From Methylorubrum populi (lineage in GTDB: Bacteria > Pseudomonadota > Alphaproteobacteria > Rhizobiales > Beijerinckiaceae): a DNA stretch of 64,000 bases. The notes below the pieces were generated by a model. It was not told the origin of the DNA. It ran no database searches and saw only the letters and a program-made list of their open reading frames with translations. Both the position numbers and the translations under genes were made by a program. The stretch spans positions 62,001 through 126,000 of the forward strand of contig DYYG01000035.1 in NCBI GenBank assembly GCA_020741775.1. Reading direction: 5' to 3'. Below are positions 38,418 through 47,582 of this stretch, in pieces (positions within the stretch are counted from its first letter, which is position 1; each line of letters starts with the position of its first letter).

Positions 38418-38612
38418 ATGCATCACGACCTCACCCTCGGCGGGATCCTGGTCTCGCCCTTCGTCGCCTACGCGCTGATCGCCTTCGCGATCCTCGTGGC
38501 CCTGCGGGTCGTGTTCCGCTGGATCCGGTTCGGGCGCTTCGTCGCCAATCCGCCCCTGGCCGAGGCCGGGATCTATGTCTGCATCCTTGCCCTGGTCGTG
38601 GTGCTGCTGTGA
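38418..38612 (+). CDS. DUF1656 small membrane protein (AaeX-like)
   Basis: The 64-residue protein has the DUF1656 signature: a GGILVSPFVAYALIAFAILVALR helix, a basic segment (FRWIRFGRFVANPPLAEAG) and a second helix (YVCILALVVVLL). This family nearly always sits between an AaeB/FUSC membrane protein and an HlyD-type adaptor, as here, and is thought to assist assembly of the exporter. Its stop overlaps the start of the HlyD gene. Confidence 0.93.
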   Translation: MHHDLTLGGILVSPFVAYALIAFAILVALRVVFRWIRFGRFVANPPLAEAGIYVCILALVVVLL

Positions 38613-39688
38613 CGAACGACGACACCGCGACCGACGCCCGTCCCCGCGATCATCGATCCACGGACGAGGCCCCATCCGACGAGCCGTCCTCGGCGCAGGC
38701 GGTTCGCTCGGCCGAGCGGCCGCGATCGGGCCGGCGCCTCCGCGTCGGGCGCCTGCTGCGCCTCGTCGCGACGGCGGTGATCCTCATCCTCGCCGTCATC
38801 GCGGCCGCCGTGATCTGGCAGTTCTACGTGACCGCGCCCTGGACCCGGGACGGGCGCGTGCGGGTGCAGGTCGCCAACATCGCTCCGCAAGTCGCCGGCA
38901 CCATCGTCGAGCTGCGGGTCGCCGACAACCAGGAGGTGAAGAAAGGCGACATCCTCTACGTCATCGACCCGTTCGACTATCAGGAGGCCGTGGTCTCGGC
39001 CGAGGCCGAGATCAAGAATCGGGAGGCTGACCTGTCGGTGAAGCAGGCGCAGGCCGCCCGCCGCGCGGCTTTGTCCACCGTCTCGACCTCGGTCGAGGAG
39101 AAGCAGCAATATGCGGGCACGGCCAAGATCGCCGAGGCCGCCCTGGAAACCGCGAAGTCGCAATTCTCGCAGGCGAAGAAGAACCTGGAGCGCACGCAGG
39201 TGCGCTCGACGGTCAATGGACGCGTGACCAACCTGCTGCTGCGGGTCGGGGACTACGCCCAGACCGGCACCGCCAACGTTCGGGTCATCGACACCGATTC
39301 CTTCTGGGTCGACGGCTATTTCGAAGAGACCAAGATGGCCCATATCCGGGTTGGGGCGCCGGCTGAGATGTCGCTGATGGGTTACGGGGAGCCCCTGCGC
39401 GGCACGGTCGAGAGCCTGACGCTCGGCATTTCCACCGCCAATGCCGCGCCGAGCACCCAGGGTCTGCCGAATGTCGATCCGGTCTATACCTGGGTGCGCC
39501 TCGCCCAGAGAGTGCCGGTGCGCATCCGCATCGACCGCGTGCCCTCGGAGGTGACCCTGGTGGCCGGCATGACCGCGACGGTCGTGATCGGCGACGGCAG
39601 GGGCGGCGAGCCGCACTGGGTCACATCACTTCGGGAGCAGGTCCTCGGCAGAGAGGGGCAGGCGCGGCCGGACGCAGCGGCCCGATAA
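38609..39688 (+). CDS. HlyD-family membrane fusion protein of the AaeAB-like efflux system
   Basis: The 359-residue protein has a charged N-terminal tail, a membrane helix (VATAVILILAVIAAAVIWQFYV) and the periplasmic adaptor domains. A lipoyl-like half (VAPQVAGTIVELRV-like, residues about 85-110), a coiled-coil helical hairpin and a beta-barrel with ADNQEVKKGDILYVIDP and VRSTVNGRVTNLLLRVGDYAQ are visible. It connects the FUSC pump to an outer membrane channel. The GTG start at 38609 overlaps the DUF1656 stop. No outer membrane factor gene is adjacent, so the system must share a TolC-like protein encoded elsewhere. Confidence 0.92.
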   Translation: MTNDDTATDARPRDHRSTDEAPSDEPSSAQAVRSAERPRSGRRLRVGRLLRLVATAVILILAVIAAAVIWQFYVTAPWTRDGRVRVQVANIAPQVAGTIVELRVADNQEVKKGDILYVIDPFDYQEAVVSAEAEIKNREADLSVKQAQAARRAALSTVSTSVEEKQQYAGTAKIAEAALETAKSQFSQAKKNLERTQVRSTVNGRVTNLLLRVGDYAQTGTANVRVIDTDSFWVDGYFEETKMAHIRVGAPAEMSLMGYGEPLRGTVESLTLGISTANAAPSTQGLPNVDPVYTWVRLAQRVPVRIRIDRVPSEVTLVAGMTATVVIGDGRGGEPHWVTSLREQVLGREGQARPDAAAR

Positions 39689-39879
39689 CGGCGAGGTCGC
39701 CGGCAAGTCATTGCACAAATATGCGGCGGGGACGCCGCAATGTTGGCACGACGCCTCATCTTCGCGCGCGCTCAGGCGTCGAGTTCCTCAACTTGGCCGA
39801 GCTGACTTCATGAGAGTTTAAGTCGCGCAGGATCGAATGTCAGGGCGGGGTGGCTCCTGGTCTGAGGGAAGCGCGGTCG

Positions 39880-41616
39880 ATGCGGGTCGAGGATTCTAGG
39901 ACGCAGGCACGGGACCCTTCTGCGTCGGGCGACGCTTTCGAAGGGGTCGGCACCCTGCTCCGGCACGCGGTGCGCGCCAACGGCCAAGCCAGCAGTTTCA
40001 CCCGTGAGATCCGGCGCCAGAGCCTCGGGGTCGACACCTCCCTCGCCGCCACCCGTGGCAGCGTCGGCCGTGACACCGCTGCCGCCACCGCCGAACGCCT
40101 GCGCAGTGAATTGGTCGAGGCGGTCACGCGGGCGATGGAGACCGTCACCGCCGAGATCGGCCGGATCGGCGGCCGGATCGACGAGAAGGCGACGGAAGCC
40201 GCCCGGGCCGCTCAGACCATCGACCGCATCGGCGCCACGATCCGCATGCTGTCCCTCAATGCGACCATCGAGGCGGCCCGGGCGGGCGAACATGGCAAAG
40301 GCTTTGCCGTCGTCGCCGCAGAGGTGCGCAGCCTGGCCGACCAGACCCGCGAGAGCGCCCGACAGGTCGGCGCCGCGATCGACTTCGCCGACGTGCGCGC
40401 CGAGCTTCAGGCTCTGCGCCAATCCACCGACACCGCGTTGCTGGCGCTTGGCACCGCCGTCAGATCCACGGCCGACCGGATCGAGGCTCTGCTCGGCGGA
40501 GTCGGCACCGAACTGGCTGCGATCAGCGCCAGCAATGCTTCGATCAACGAGGCCCTCGGCGCGATGCAGGCCTGCCTCGACCGGACGGAGGCAAAGGCCG
40601 GCCGCGCCCTGGCCCTCTCGATCGAAGGGCTGGAGGCCACGCGCGGCGGCCCGGTCCCCGACCCCGCCCGCCACGGTCTCCCGCGCCGGGAGGCTGGCTT
40701 CGACCGCCTCGATTCCATCCTGGCCCGCGGGACCCTGCGGATCGCCATCGAGCCGGCCTTCAAGGGCTTGTCGTTCCGGCAGCGCGCGAACGGCCCCCTG
40801 ATCGGCCTCGATGTCGAGTACGCCCAGGCCTTCGCCCGCCATCTCGGCGTCACCGCCGATTTCGTCGAATGCGCCTGGGACGCCTGCACCGAGTTGCTGG
40901 AAGCCGGCCCCCGCCCCAACGAGGCGCCGGCGGACATCGTGTGGTCGGCCCTGCCGCCGAGCGCGGCCTTCGAGGGCGTCGCCTATTCGCGGGCCTATAC
41001 CTACCTGCCTTACGTGCTGGCGCGGCGGACCGGAGACACCCGGATCGGCGGCCTCGCCGACCTGGAGGGCCGGGCGCTCGGCATCATCAACGATCCGAGC
41101 GCGTATGCGACGCTGGAGGCAGCGGGACTGCGCTGGGGCGGCAACCTCTCGGCCAAGGGGCGGCGCATCGCCACCCTCGGCAGCCTGATCCCGATGACCG
41201 ATCAGGGACGCATCCACGATGCTTTGGCCGATGGCGTGGTCGATGCCTTCGCCGTCGATGCGCCGATCATGCACTGGGCCTGCACCAGCCCCGACAGTCC
41301 CTGGCGCGGGCGCATCGAGATCCTGCCGGGCAATCTCGCGCCTTCCCCGTGGTTCTACGCGGCGGCGGTCGCCGACCATCCATCCTCCTGCCGCCTGCTG
41401 ATGGCGGTCGATGCTTTCCTCGACGGCTTCATCGGCACCGCCGAGCGGGCCGCGATCGAGCGCCGCTGGCAGGGCAATCCGGTCGCGGGCTCAGGCAGCT
41501 ACCGCGACGAGCCCGGCAACCTGCGCGGCAGCCCGGACCTTGTCGCCGCCTATCGTGCGCAGGCAGGGCACGAACCGCTGCTGCCGGATCTCGTCACACG
41601 GCGGCGCGCGGCCTGA
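39880..41616 (+). CDS. Soluble chemoreceptor/solute-binding protein fusion (MCP signalling domain + SBP_bac_3)
   Basis: The 578-residue protein has no signal peptide and no membrane helix. Residues about 85-160 form an MCP coiled-coil with the conserved hairpin tip [33 protein letters not shown] (from residue 124). After a helical linker, residues about 286-520 match family 3 periplasmic amino-acid-binding proteins ([63 protein letters not shown]). A sensing domain that is normally periplasmic is thus placed in the cytosol. Start at ATG 39880; a GTG at 39850 is possible. It is a single gene with no chemotaxis genes nearby. Confidence 0.85.
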   Translation: MRVEDSRTQARDPSASGDAFEGVGTLLRHAVRANGQASSFTREIRRQSLGVDTSLAATRGSVGRDTAAATAERLRSELVEAVTRAMETVTAEIGRIGGRIDEKATEAARAAQTIDRIGATIRMLSLNATIEAARAGEHGKGFAVVAAEVRSLADQTRESARQVGAAIDFADVRAELQALRQSTDTALLALGTAVRSTADRIEALLGGVGTELAAISASNASINEALGAMQACLDRTEAKAGRALALSIEGLEATRGGPVPDPARHGLPRREAGFDRLDSILARGTLRIAIEPAFKGLSFRQRANGPLIGLDVEYAQAFARHLGVTADFVECAWDACTELLEAGPRPNEAPADIVWSALPPSAAFEGVAYSRAYTYLPYVLARRTGDTRIGGLADLEGRALGIINDPSAYATLEAAGLRWGGNLSAKGRRIATLGSLIPMTDQGRIHDALADGVVDAFAVDAPIMHWACTSPDSPWRGRIEILPGNLAPSPWFYAAAVADHPSSCRLLMAVDAFLDGFIGTAERAAIERRWQGNPVAGSGSYRDEPGNLRGSPDLVAAYRAQAGHEPLLPDLVTRRRAA

Positions 41617-41667
41617 CCGTCCACTTCGACCGATGCGGTCGCCCGAAAAATTGGGTAGAGCGGCGCC

Positions 41668-43017
41668 ATGGCCGCCTCTCCCCTCGTCCGCTTCGCCCCT
41701 TCGCCGACCGGCTTCCTGCATATCGGCAATGCCCGTCCGGCGCTCCTGAACGCCCTGTTCGCTCGGCGGGAACAGGGCCGCTTCCTGCTGCGCCTCGACG
41801 ATACCGACCGCGAGCGGTCGACCGAGGAATTCGCGGTGGCCGTGGCCGAGGATCTCGGCTGGCTCGGCATCCAGCCGGATCTGTTCTTCCGCCAAAGCGA
41901 GCGCACCGCCCTGTACGACACAGCGGCCGAGCGGCTAAAGGCGCAGGGGCGGCTCTATCCCTGCTACGAGACGCCGGAGGAGTTGGACCGCCGCCGCAAG
42001 CGCCAACTCGGCCGCGGCCTGCCACCGATCTACGACCGTGCGGCGCTCTCCCTCACCGAGGCCGAGCGCGCCGCCTACGAAGCCGAGGGGCGGCGCCCGC
42101 ATTGGCGCTTCAAACTCGATCACCGGGTGGTCGCCTGGACCGATCTGGTCCGGGGCGAGAGCCATGTCGATTGTGCCTCGCTCTCGGATCCCGTGCTGGT
42201 GCGGGCCGACGGCAGCTATCTCTACACCCTGCCGTCCGTGGTGGACGATGCCGAGGTCGGCATCACCCACGTGATCCGCGGCGAGGACCATGTGACGAAT
42301 ACCGGCGTGCAGGTGCAGCTGTTCGAGGCGCTCGGCGCGGCCGTGCCGGCCTTCGGCCACCACAACCTGCTGACCACGGCGGACGGGGAGGGGCTGTCGA
42401 AGCGGCTCGGCCATCTCTCCCTGCGCTCGCTTCGCGAGGCCGGCTACGAGCCGGCCGCTTTGCGCTCGCTCGCGGTGCTCACCGGCTCGGCGGAGGCGGT
42501 GCGCCCGGTCGCCTCGCTCGACGAACTGGCCGCCCTCGTCGATCTCGCCCATCTCTCGCGGGCGCCCGCCCGGTTCGACCCGGCCGAACTCGACGGGATC
42601 AACGCCAAGCTGATCCACGAGATGCCGTTCACCGAGGCCCGCGACCGACTGGCAGCCCTCGGTCTGCCGGAAGAGGCCGGCGAGGCGTTCTGGATGGCGG
42701 TGCGGGCCAATCTCGGCCGGGTGAACGAGGCCGCCGAGTGGTGGCGCGTGGTCTCGGGGCCGGTGATGCCGGTAATTTCGGAACGGGATTTCATCGAAAA
42801 GGCCGCCCGCCTCCTGCCGGAGGCGCCGTTCGGTCCCGGGACGTGGAAGGCCTGGACCGATGCGGTGAAGGCCGAGACCGGCGCCAAGGGCCGGGCCCTG
42901 TTCATGCCGCTGCGCCTCGCCCTGACCGGCCTCGACCATGGCCCGGACCTCTCCGCCCTGTTGCCGTTGATCGGGCGGGAGCGGGCCGCGCGGCGGCTCG
43001 CGGGGGAGGCGGCTTAG
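41668..43017 (+). CDS. gltX: Glutamyl-tRNA synthetase
   Basis: The 449-residue class I synthetase has [23 protein letters not shown] with the HIGH box as HIGN (residues 18-21), LDDTDRERS, the [11 protein letters not shown] region and the second signature [10 protein letters not shown] (Lys245 in the KMSKS position). It attaches glutamate to tRNA-Glu, and in alphaproteobacteria without GlnRS a GluRS also charges tRNA-Gln. Many alphaproteobacteria carry two GluRS genes, and this shorter HIGN form looks like one of the pair; no second copy is in the window. A repeat element begins at its stop codon. Confidence 0.94.
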   Translation: MAASPLVRFAPSPTGFLHIGNARPALLNALFARREQGRFLLRLDDTDRERSTEEFAVAVAEDLGWLGIQPDLFFRQSERTALYDTAAERLKAQGRLYPCYETPEELDRRRKRQLGRGLPPIYDRAALSLTEAERAAYEAEGRRPHWRFKLDHRVVAWTDLVRGESHVDCASLSDPVLVRADGSYLYTLPSVVDDAEVGITHVIRGEDHVTNTGVQVQLFEALGAAVPAFGHHNLLTTADGEGLSKRLGHLSLRSLREAGYEPAALRSLAVLTGSAEAVRPVASLDELAALVDLAHLSRAPARFDPAELDGINAKLIHEMPFTEARDRLAALGLPEEAGEAFWMAVRANLGRVNEAAEWWRVVSGPVMPVISERDFIEKAARLLPEAPFGPGTWKAWTDAVKAETGAKGRALFMPLRLALTGLDHGPDLSALLPLIGRERAARRLAGEAA

Positions 43018-43076
43018 AGCGCCCTCCACCGAAGTGGACGCCGATTCGGTGGAGAGCGCGCGTCAAAACAAGGACT
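43015..43076. repeat. Rhizobiales-type palindromic intergenic element
   Basis: The element starts with TAGAGC at the gltX stop and contains inverted arms CTCCACCGAA (43024-43033) and TTCGGTGGAG (43045-43054), followed by GCGTCAAAACAAGGA. A related copy with the same ends lies at 58585-58680 in the other orientation. It may also serve as a transcript end for gltX and its convergent neighbour. Confidence 0.65.
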
Positions 43077-43121
43077 GAGTGCAGATCTGGATGGCAATGC
43101 GGTCGGGATCTCCTCTCGGAA

Positions 43122-43895
43122 TCAGACCCCGTCCGGCTCGGCCTCGATCAGCATCACGTCGAGGGTGAAGCTGCCGTCTTCCTCCAGCGCGAAATGGCGC
43201 CGCACGGGCTCGGAGGCACCCTGCTGAAGTGCCCGGATCGCGGTGACGCTCGTCTCCGGCGTGCCCATGCGGGCGATCCAGCTCGAGAACTCCATGCGCA
43301 CGCGCCAATGCCGCGGGGTGCCGGGCACGAAGCCGGCTTCCGCCAGCATGGCCCGCCACTCCGCCTCGCCGTAATCGCGCACATGGGAGGGGTCGCGCAG
43401 AAGCTCCCAGGCCTGGAGATGGGTGTCGAGCAGCGGCGGCCCCGGATGCACGACATCGACGAGGCCGAAGCGGCCCTCCGGGCTCAGCACCCGGCGCGCC
43501 TCCCTCAGGGCCGCGGGCACGTCGCCCCAATGGTGGGCGCTGTAGCGCGAGAGCACGCGCTCGAAGCTCGCATCCGGAAAGGGCAGCGCCTCGACGCTGG
43601 CCTGCCGCGTCTGGACATTGTCCAATCCGCGCCGCCTGGCCTCGGCCGCGACGGCATCGAGCATCGCCTGCGACAGGTCGAGGGCCGTGACGGAGCGGAC
43701 ATGCGGCGCCACGGCATAGGTGACATGACCGCCGCCGCAGCCGAGATCGAGCACCGCCGCGTGGGGGAGGGCGCCGATCCCGGCCAGAGCCTGAAGGTCC
43801 TCGCCCGCCGCGTGCACCGCGCTGGCGACGTAATCGGCGGCGCGCCCGCCGAACTGGCCGGCGATCTGGGCGTCGTGACTGTGGGAATCGCTCAT
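43122..43895 (-). CDS. SAM-dependent methyltransferase (class I, Methyltransf_11-like)
   Basis: The 257-residue protein has motif I AVLDLGCGGGHVTYAV, motif II-like ASVEALPFPDASFERVLSRYSAHHW and AALREARRVLSPEGRFGLVDVV, typical of UbiE/Methyltransf_11 enzymes. The C terminus carries a WRVRMEFSSWIARM segment. The substrate is unknown. Its ATG overlaps the stop of the upstream MFS gene (ATGA arrangement), so it is cotranscribed and coupled with that transporter. The open frame reaches 44249, but the sequence before 43895 is the shadow of the MFS gene. Confidence 0.9.
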   Translation of the reverse strand: MSDSHSHDAQIAGQFGGRAADYVASAVHAAGEDLQALAGIGALPHAAVLDLGCGGGHVTYAVAPHVRSVTALDLSQAMLDAVAAEARRRGLDNVQTRQASVEALPFPDASFERVLSRYSAHHWGDVPAALREARRVLSPEGRFGLVDVVHPGPPLLDTHLQAWELLRDPSHVRDYGEAEWRAMLAEAGFVPGTPRHWRVRMEFSSWIARMGTPETSVTAIRALQQGASEPVRRHFALEEDGSFTLDVMLIEAEPDGV

Positions 43896-45115
43896 CCGGT
43901 CGGTCCTCCCGAAGGCGGCAGCGGCGCGAGGCGCGTCAGCCGCAGGGCAACGAGGAGCGCGGCAACATAGAGGCTGCCGAAAAAGCCCGCCACTCCGACC
44001 CACCCGTAATGCAGGAAGAACCAGCCGCCCGCCGTGCCGAGCAGCGACGAGCCGAGATAGTACATGCAGAGATAGATCGCCGAGGCCTGCGCCCGATCCC
44101 GCGAGGCCCGTCGCCCGACCCAGCTCGACGCCACCGAATGGGCTCCGAAGAAACTCACGGTGACGATGACGATGCCGGCGATGATCAGGATCAGGTTCTG
44201 GGCCAGCGTCAGGGCGATGCCGCCGATCCCGAGCAGGATCGCCAGCCACAGCACCTTGCGCCGCCCCAACGTCCCGGCGATGTGGCCGGTGATGGCGGAG
44301 CTCGCCGTGCCCGCGAGATAGACGATGAAGATCAGGCCGATCGCCGTCTGGCTCAGGGAATAGGGCGGATCGAGCAGGCGGAAGCCGATGTAGTTATACA
44401 CGCAGACGAAGCCGCCCATGAGCAGGAACGGCTCGAGAAACAGCCAGGGCAGGCCGGCATCGCGAAAATGCTGGGTGAACGTGCCCGGCACCTCGCGCCA
44501 GCGCATCCGGTGGGCCATGAAGTGGCGCGAGGCCGGCAGGGCGAACTGGAAGGCGACGGCGGCGAACAGCGCCAGCACGCCGATGGTGCCGAGACCCCAG
44601 CGCCAGGAGGCGTGATCGGCGATGACGCCCGCGAGCAGCCGGCCGACCATGCCGCCCAGCGCGTTGCCGCCGATGAGGAGCCCCATGGACAGGCCGATGG
44701 CGCGCCCGTGCATCTCCTCGCTGAGATAGGCCATGGCAACCGCCGGCAGACCGCTGGCGGCGATGCCGGTCAGCGCGCGCAGGGCCAGGAACCCGTGCCA
44801 GCTCGGCATCAGAACGGCGCCGATGGTCAGCAGGGCCGACGCGAACAACGACGCCGCCATGACCGGCCGCCGGCCCCAAACCTCCGAGAGCGGGCTGACC
44901 ACCAGCAGCGAGACGGCGAGGGTGGCGCAGGGCAGCGAGAGCGCGAGGCTCGACTCGGCCGGGGAGACGGCGAAGGTGTCGGCGAAGATCGGCAGCAGCG
45001 GCTGGACGCCGTAGAGCACCGCGAAGGTGGAGAAGCCGGCCGCGAACAGGGCCAGCGTCGCCCTGCGGAAAGTCGGCGTCCCGGCCTCGATCAACCGGTC
45101 GCTGTCTTCCGTCAT
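43892..45115 (-). CDS. MFS transporter (YnfM-like)
   Basis: The 407-residue protein has twelve predicted membrane helices and the MFS motif A in the second-third helix loop (LSEVWGRRPVM), with a repeat in the second half (GTLGRRKVLWLA). The first helix is FRRATLALFAAGFSTFAVLYGVQPLLPIFADTF, typical of the YnfM/arabinose-efflux-like group. It probably exports small drugs or sugars. The start at ATG 45115 gives normal length. It is followed by a coupled methyltransferase gene. Confidence 0.9.
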   Translation of the reverse strand: MTEDSDRLIEAGTPTFRRATLALFAAGFSTFAVLYGVQPLLPIFADTFAVSPAESSLALSLPCATLAVSLLVVSPLSEVWGRRPVMAASLFASALLTIGAVLMPSWHGFLALRALTGIAASGLPAVAMAYLSEEMHGRAIGLSMGLLIGGNALGGMVGRLLAGVIADHASWRWGLGTIGVLALFAAVAFQFALPASRHFMAHRMRWREVPGTFTQHFRDAGLPWLFLEPFLLMGGFVCVYNYIGFRLLDPPYSLSQTAIGLIFIVYLAGTASSAITGHIAGTLGRRKVLWLAILLGIGGIALTLAQNLILIIAGIVIVTVSFFGAHSVASSWVGRRASRDRAQASAIYLCMYYLGSSLLGTAGGWFFLHYGWVGVAGFFGSLYVAALLVALRLTRLAPLPPSGGPTG

Positions 45116-45266
45116 CACCCGATTCCTGGCGGCGCGAAGCCCTCTCCCCCGCTCCGGCAGGGGGCGATGCGAGGAGGGCCGCCATCGGACATCCCCGAGG
45201 CGGCCCCTCTCGCACCTGTCTTCCAGCACCCTTTCCCGTGGAAGGAAAAGCGGTCAATAGCCTCCG

Positions 45267-47456
45267 CTAACGCGGCGGTGCCGGTTGTTGCTGGCCCTCC
45301 GTCTGCTGCTGCAGCAACGGGGTGATGCGGCGGACGGTGACGCGGCGGTTCTCGCGGTTGGCTTCCTGAGTGTTCACCTTCAGGTACTGCTCGCCATAGC
45401 CCTGCGTCGTCAGGTTCTCCGGCGGCACCTGGAAGTCCTGGGTGAGCACGGCGGCCACCGACTGGGCCCGGCGGTCGGAGAGCGACAGGTTGTCGATGTC
45501 GGAGCCGACCGCGTCGGTATAGCCCTCGATTAGGAACACCTCCTGCGGGTTGTCCTTGATCGTCCGCTTGATCGCGTCGGCGATGGTCGCGAGGCGCTTG
45601 GCCTGATCCGGCGTGACGGTGAAGGAGCCCGTGTCGAAGGTGATGGTGTTGATGTCCACCGAGGGCATCCGCGCCCGAAGCTGCGGGCTGTAGCGCACCT
45701 GATCGAGGGTGTAGCGCCGGTCCACCGCCTGAACCGGCGGAGCCGAGAGCGCCTCGTAGACGGCGCGCTCGTCCGCCCGCTCGTAATCGACGATGTAGCG
45801 GTCGCGGGGGATGCGGATGTCCGGCGGCGGCAGGTCCACCACATCCTCGTAGATCGGCCGGGGCGCCCCGCCATAGACGTTGTTGATCAGCACCACCTCG
45901 CGCCCGTCGCGGTAGCGCCGCGACCGGCGCAGCAGCCGGCCGTCATCGTCGACCACGGTGACGATCTGCCCGCCCGAGGGGCTGTCGACGTAGCTGTAGA
46001 TCTCGCCGCCGCGCCGCTCGCTGCGATAGCCGCGGTCGCCATAGATCGTGCGGAAGCGCTCGTTCTCGTCGTGGCGGATGAAGTAGCCGTCGCGGTCGCG
46101 GACGATGATGCGGCCCGGCTCGCGATAATAGGTGCGGCCATCCACATCGTATTCGCGGCGGTCGCGACGCACGGTGTCGTAGTCGCGCACGCGATAATCG
46201 TCGTCGCGGAAGCCGCCAGGAATGTAGGCGGGCGTCCCGGGAACGTTGAAGCGATCGCGGCGGTCACCGCGCCGGTCGTCGGCTCCGCGATCCGGGCCGC
46301 GCCGGTCGTAGCGGTCGCCATCCCGGTCATCGTCGCGACGGTCGTCCCGACGCTGGTCGCGCCGGTCGTCGAAACCGCGCTGATCCGGCCGTCCGCCGGG
46401 TTGATAGCCCGGCTGCCCCGGCTGCGCCCCAGGCGGTTGTCCCGGCGCGAGCTGGTTGGGAGCGGTCTGGCCGGGCGGGACGGCACCGGGCTGATTCGGC
46501 TGCCCGGCATTCGGCGGCGTGCCGGGCGGCTGGACCGGGCGTCCCGGAATACCGGGCTGCTGGTTCGGCGCGACGGGGCGGCCGGGCACGCCCGGCTGCT
46601 GGTTGGGAGGCGTCGCCGGCTGGTCGGGACGGCCAGGCTGCTCGCCATTGGGCGTGACCGGGCGGTCGGGAACACCGGGCCGCTGGTTCGGCGGGGTTGC
46701 GGGCTGATTCGGCTGCGCCGGGTTCGGGGCAGTGGGCGGCGTCGGACGCTCGGGCCGCTCCGCGGAGGGGGGCGTCGGCGCTTCCGGGGCGCGGCGCTGG
46801 GCGGGGTTCGCCTCGGGCCGCTCCGTCTCGCGTCCGGCGGGACGGGCCGGACGGTCGGGAGTGTCGCGTCCGGGGCGATCCTGCTGGTCGCGAGACGGAC
46901 GATCCGGCGCGTCCCGGCGCTGGGGTGCCTCACGCTCGGGCGCCTCGCGGCGGGCGGGCTGCTCACGATCCTGGTTGCGCTCGCGGGCGGCGGGCGGCGG
47001 AGCGCGCTCCTCGGACCGCTCGGGCCGGGGCGGGGGGGCGGCCCGTTCAGGGGCCGGCGCCCGCTCGGGACGCTCCTGCCGTTCCTGTCGCTCGGGTCGC
47101 TCCTGCCGCTCGGGACGATCCGGCCTCTCCGGTCGCTCGGGCCGGCCCGGACGCTCGGCCGGATCGACCCGCTCACGGGCAGCGGGTGCCTGACGCGGCT
47201 CGGGCCGCTCCGGTCGGTCGGGCCTCTCGGGGCGCTCGCGGGCTGGCGGAGCCCCGCGCTCGGGACCGCCGCGCTCAGCGGGCCCCGGCCCGCCCGGGCC
47301 GCGTCCGCCGCGTGGCCCCTCACCACCCTCCTCACGCTGCGCGAGATCGATCCGCCGGGCGCCATCGTCGCCGAGGGCGCGGGCGACGGAGAGATCGGAC
47401 AGGACAAGCGCCGGCAGCATCGTGCTGGCGAGCAGAAGGGAGCGGGTGATCCGCAT
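45267..47456 (-). CDS. OmpA-family protein with long Pro/Arg/Glu-rich region
   Basis: The 729-residue protein has a signal peptide (RSLLLASTMLPALVLSDLSVARA), a very long low-complexity region (about 40-380) made of RPERPxR-type and PNQQPGxPGRP-type repeats, and an Arg/Asp-rich stretch (DDRRDQRRDDRRDDDRDGDR). A folded middle part and a C-terminal OmpA/MotB domain with IEGYTDAVGSDIDNLSLSDRRA and RENRRVTVRR follow; that domain binds peptidoglycan. Similar repeats are known in rhizobial and Methylobacterium OmpA proteins. An EcfG-like promoter lies just upstream. The repeats make assembly errors possible. Confidence 0.9.
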   Translation of the reverse strand: MRITRSLLLASTMLPALVLSDLSVARALGDDGARRIDLAQREEGGEGPRGGRGPGGPGPAERGGPERGAPPARERPERPDRPERPEPRQAPAARERVDPAERPGRPERPERPDRPERQERPERQERQERPERAPAPERAAPPPRPERSEERAPPPAARERNQDREQPARREAPEREAPQRRDAPDRPSRDQQDRPGRDTPDRPARPAGRETERPEANPAQRRAPEAPTPPSAERPERPTPPTAPNPAQPNQPATPPNQRPGVPDRPVTPNGEQPGRPDQPATPPNQQPGVPGRPVAPNQQPGIPGRPVQPPGTPPNAGQPNQPGAVPPGQTAPNQLAPGQPPGAQPGQPGYQPGGRPDQRGFDDRRDQRRDDRRDDDRDGDRYDRRGPDRGADDRRGDRRDRFNVPGTPAYIPGGFRDDDYRVRDYDTVRRDRREYDVDGRTYYREPGRIIVRDRDGYFIRHDENERFRTIYGDRGYRSERRGGEIYSYVDSPSGGQIVTVVDDDGRLLRRSRRYRDGREVVLINNVYGGAPRPIYEDVVDLPPPDIRIPRDRYIVDYERADERAVYEALSAPPVQAVDRRYTLDQVRYSPQLRARMPSVDINTITFDTGSFTVTPDQAKRLATIADAIKRTIKDNPQEVFLIEGYTDAVGSDIDNLSLSDRRAQSVAAVLTQDFQVPPENLTTQGYGEQYLKVNTQEANRENRRVTVRRITPLLQQQTEGQQQPAPPR

Positions 47457-47491
47457 AAAGGCAGCCTCGTGAAACGCGATCGGCGGTTTCG

Positions 47492-47516
47492 AACACGATC
47501 AGGCCGATTTGGTTCC
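47492..47516 (-). promoter_or_regulatory. Candidate EcfG (general stress) promoter of the OmpA-family gene
   Basis: On the minus strand GGAAC (47516-47512) is followed after 17 bases by GTT (47494-47492), the same arrangement as at 27488-27512. It lies about 36 bases from the ATG at 47456, a suitable distance for transcription of the OmpA gene. Confidence 0.45.
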
Positions 47517-47582
47517 CTTATCCGGTCCGGCGGATCTCACGCCGGACATGCAAAATCGGCAGGGTCAGCCGTCGACGACCCG

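Noticed and set aside
39740..39760. TTGGCACGACG before the receptor gene, considered as a sigma-54 promoter
   Set aside because: The -24 half resembles TGGCAC but no TTGC follows at the required distance.
40869..43970. A 1033-codon open frame on the plus strand
   Set aside because: It overlaps the receptor fusion and gltX in another frame, is Arg/Pro/Gly-rich with no recognisable domain, and is explained by high GC content that removes stop codons.
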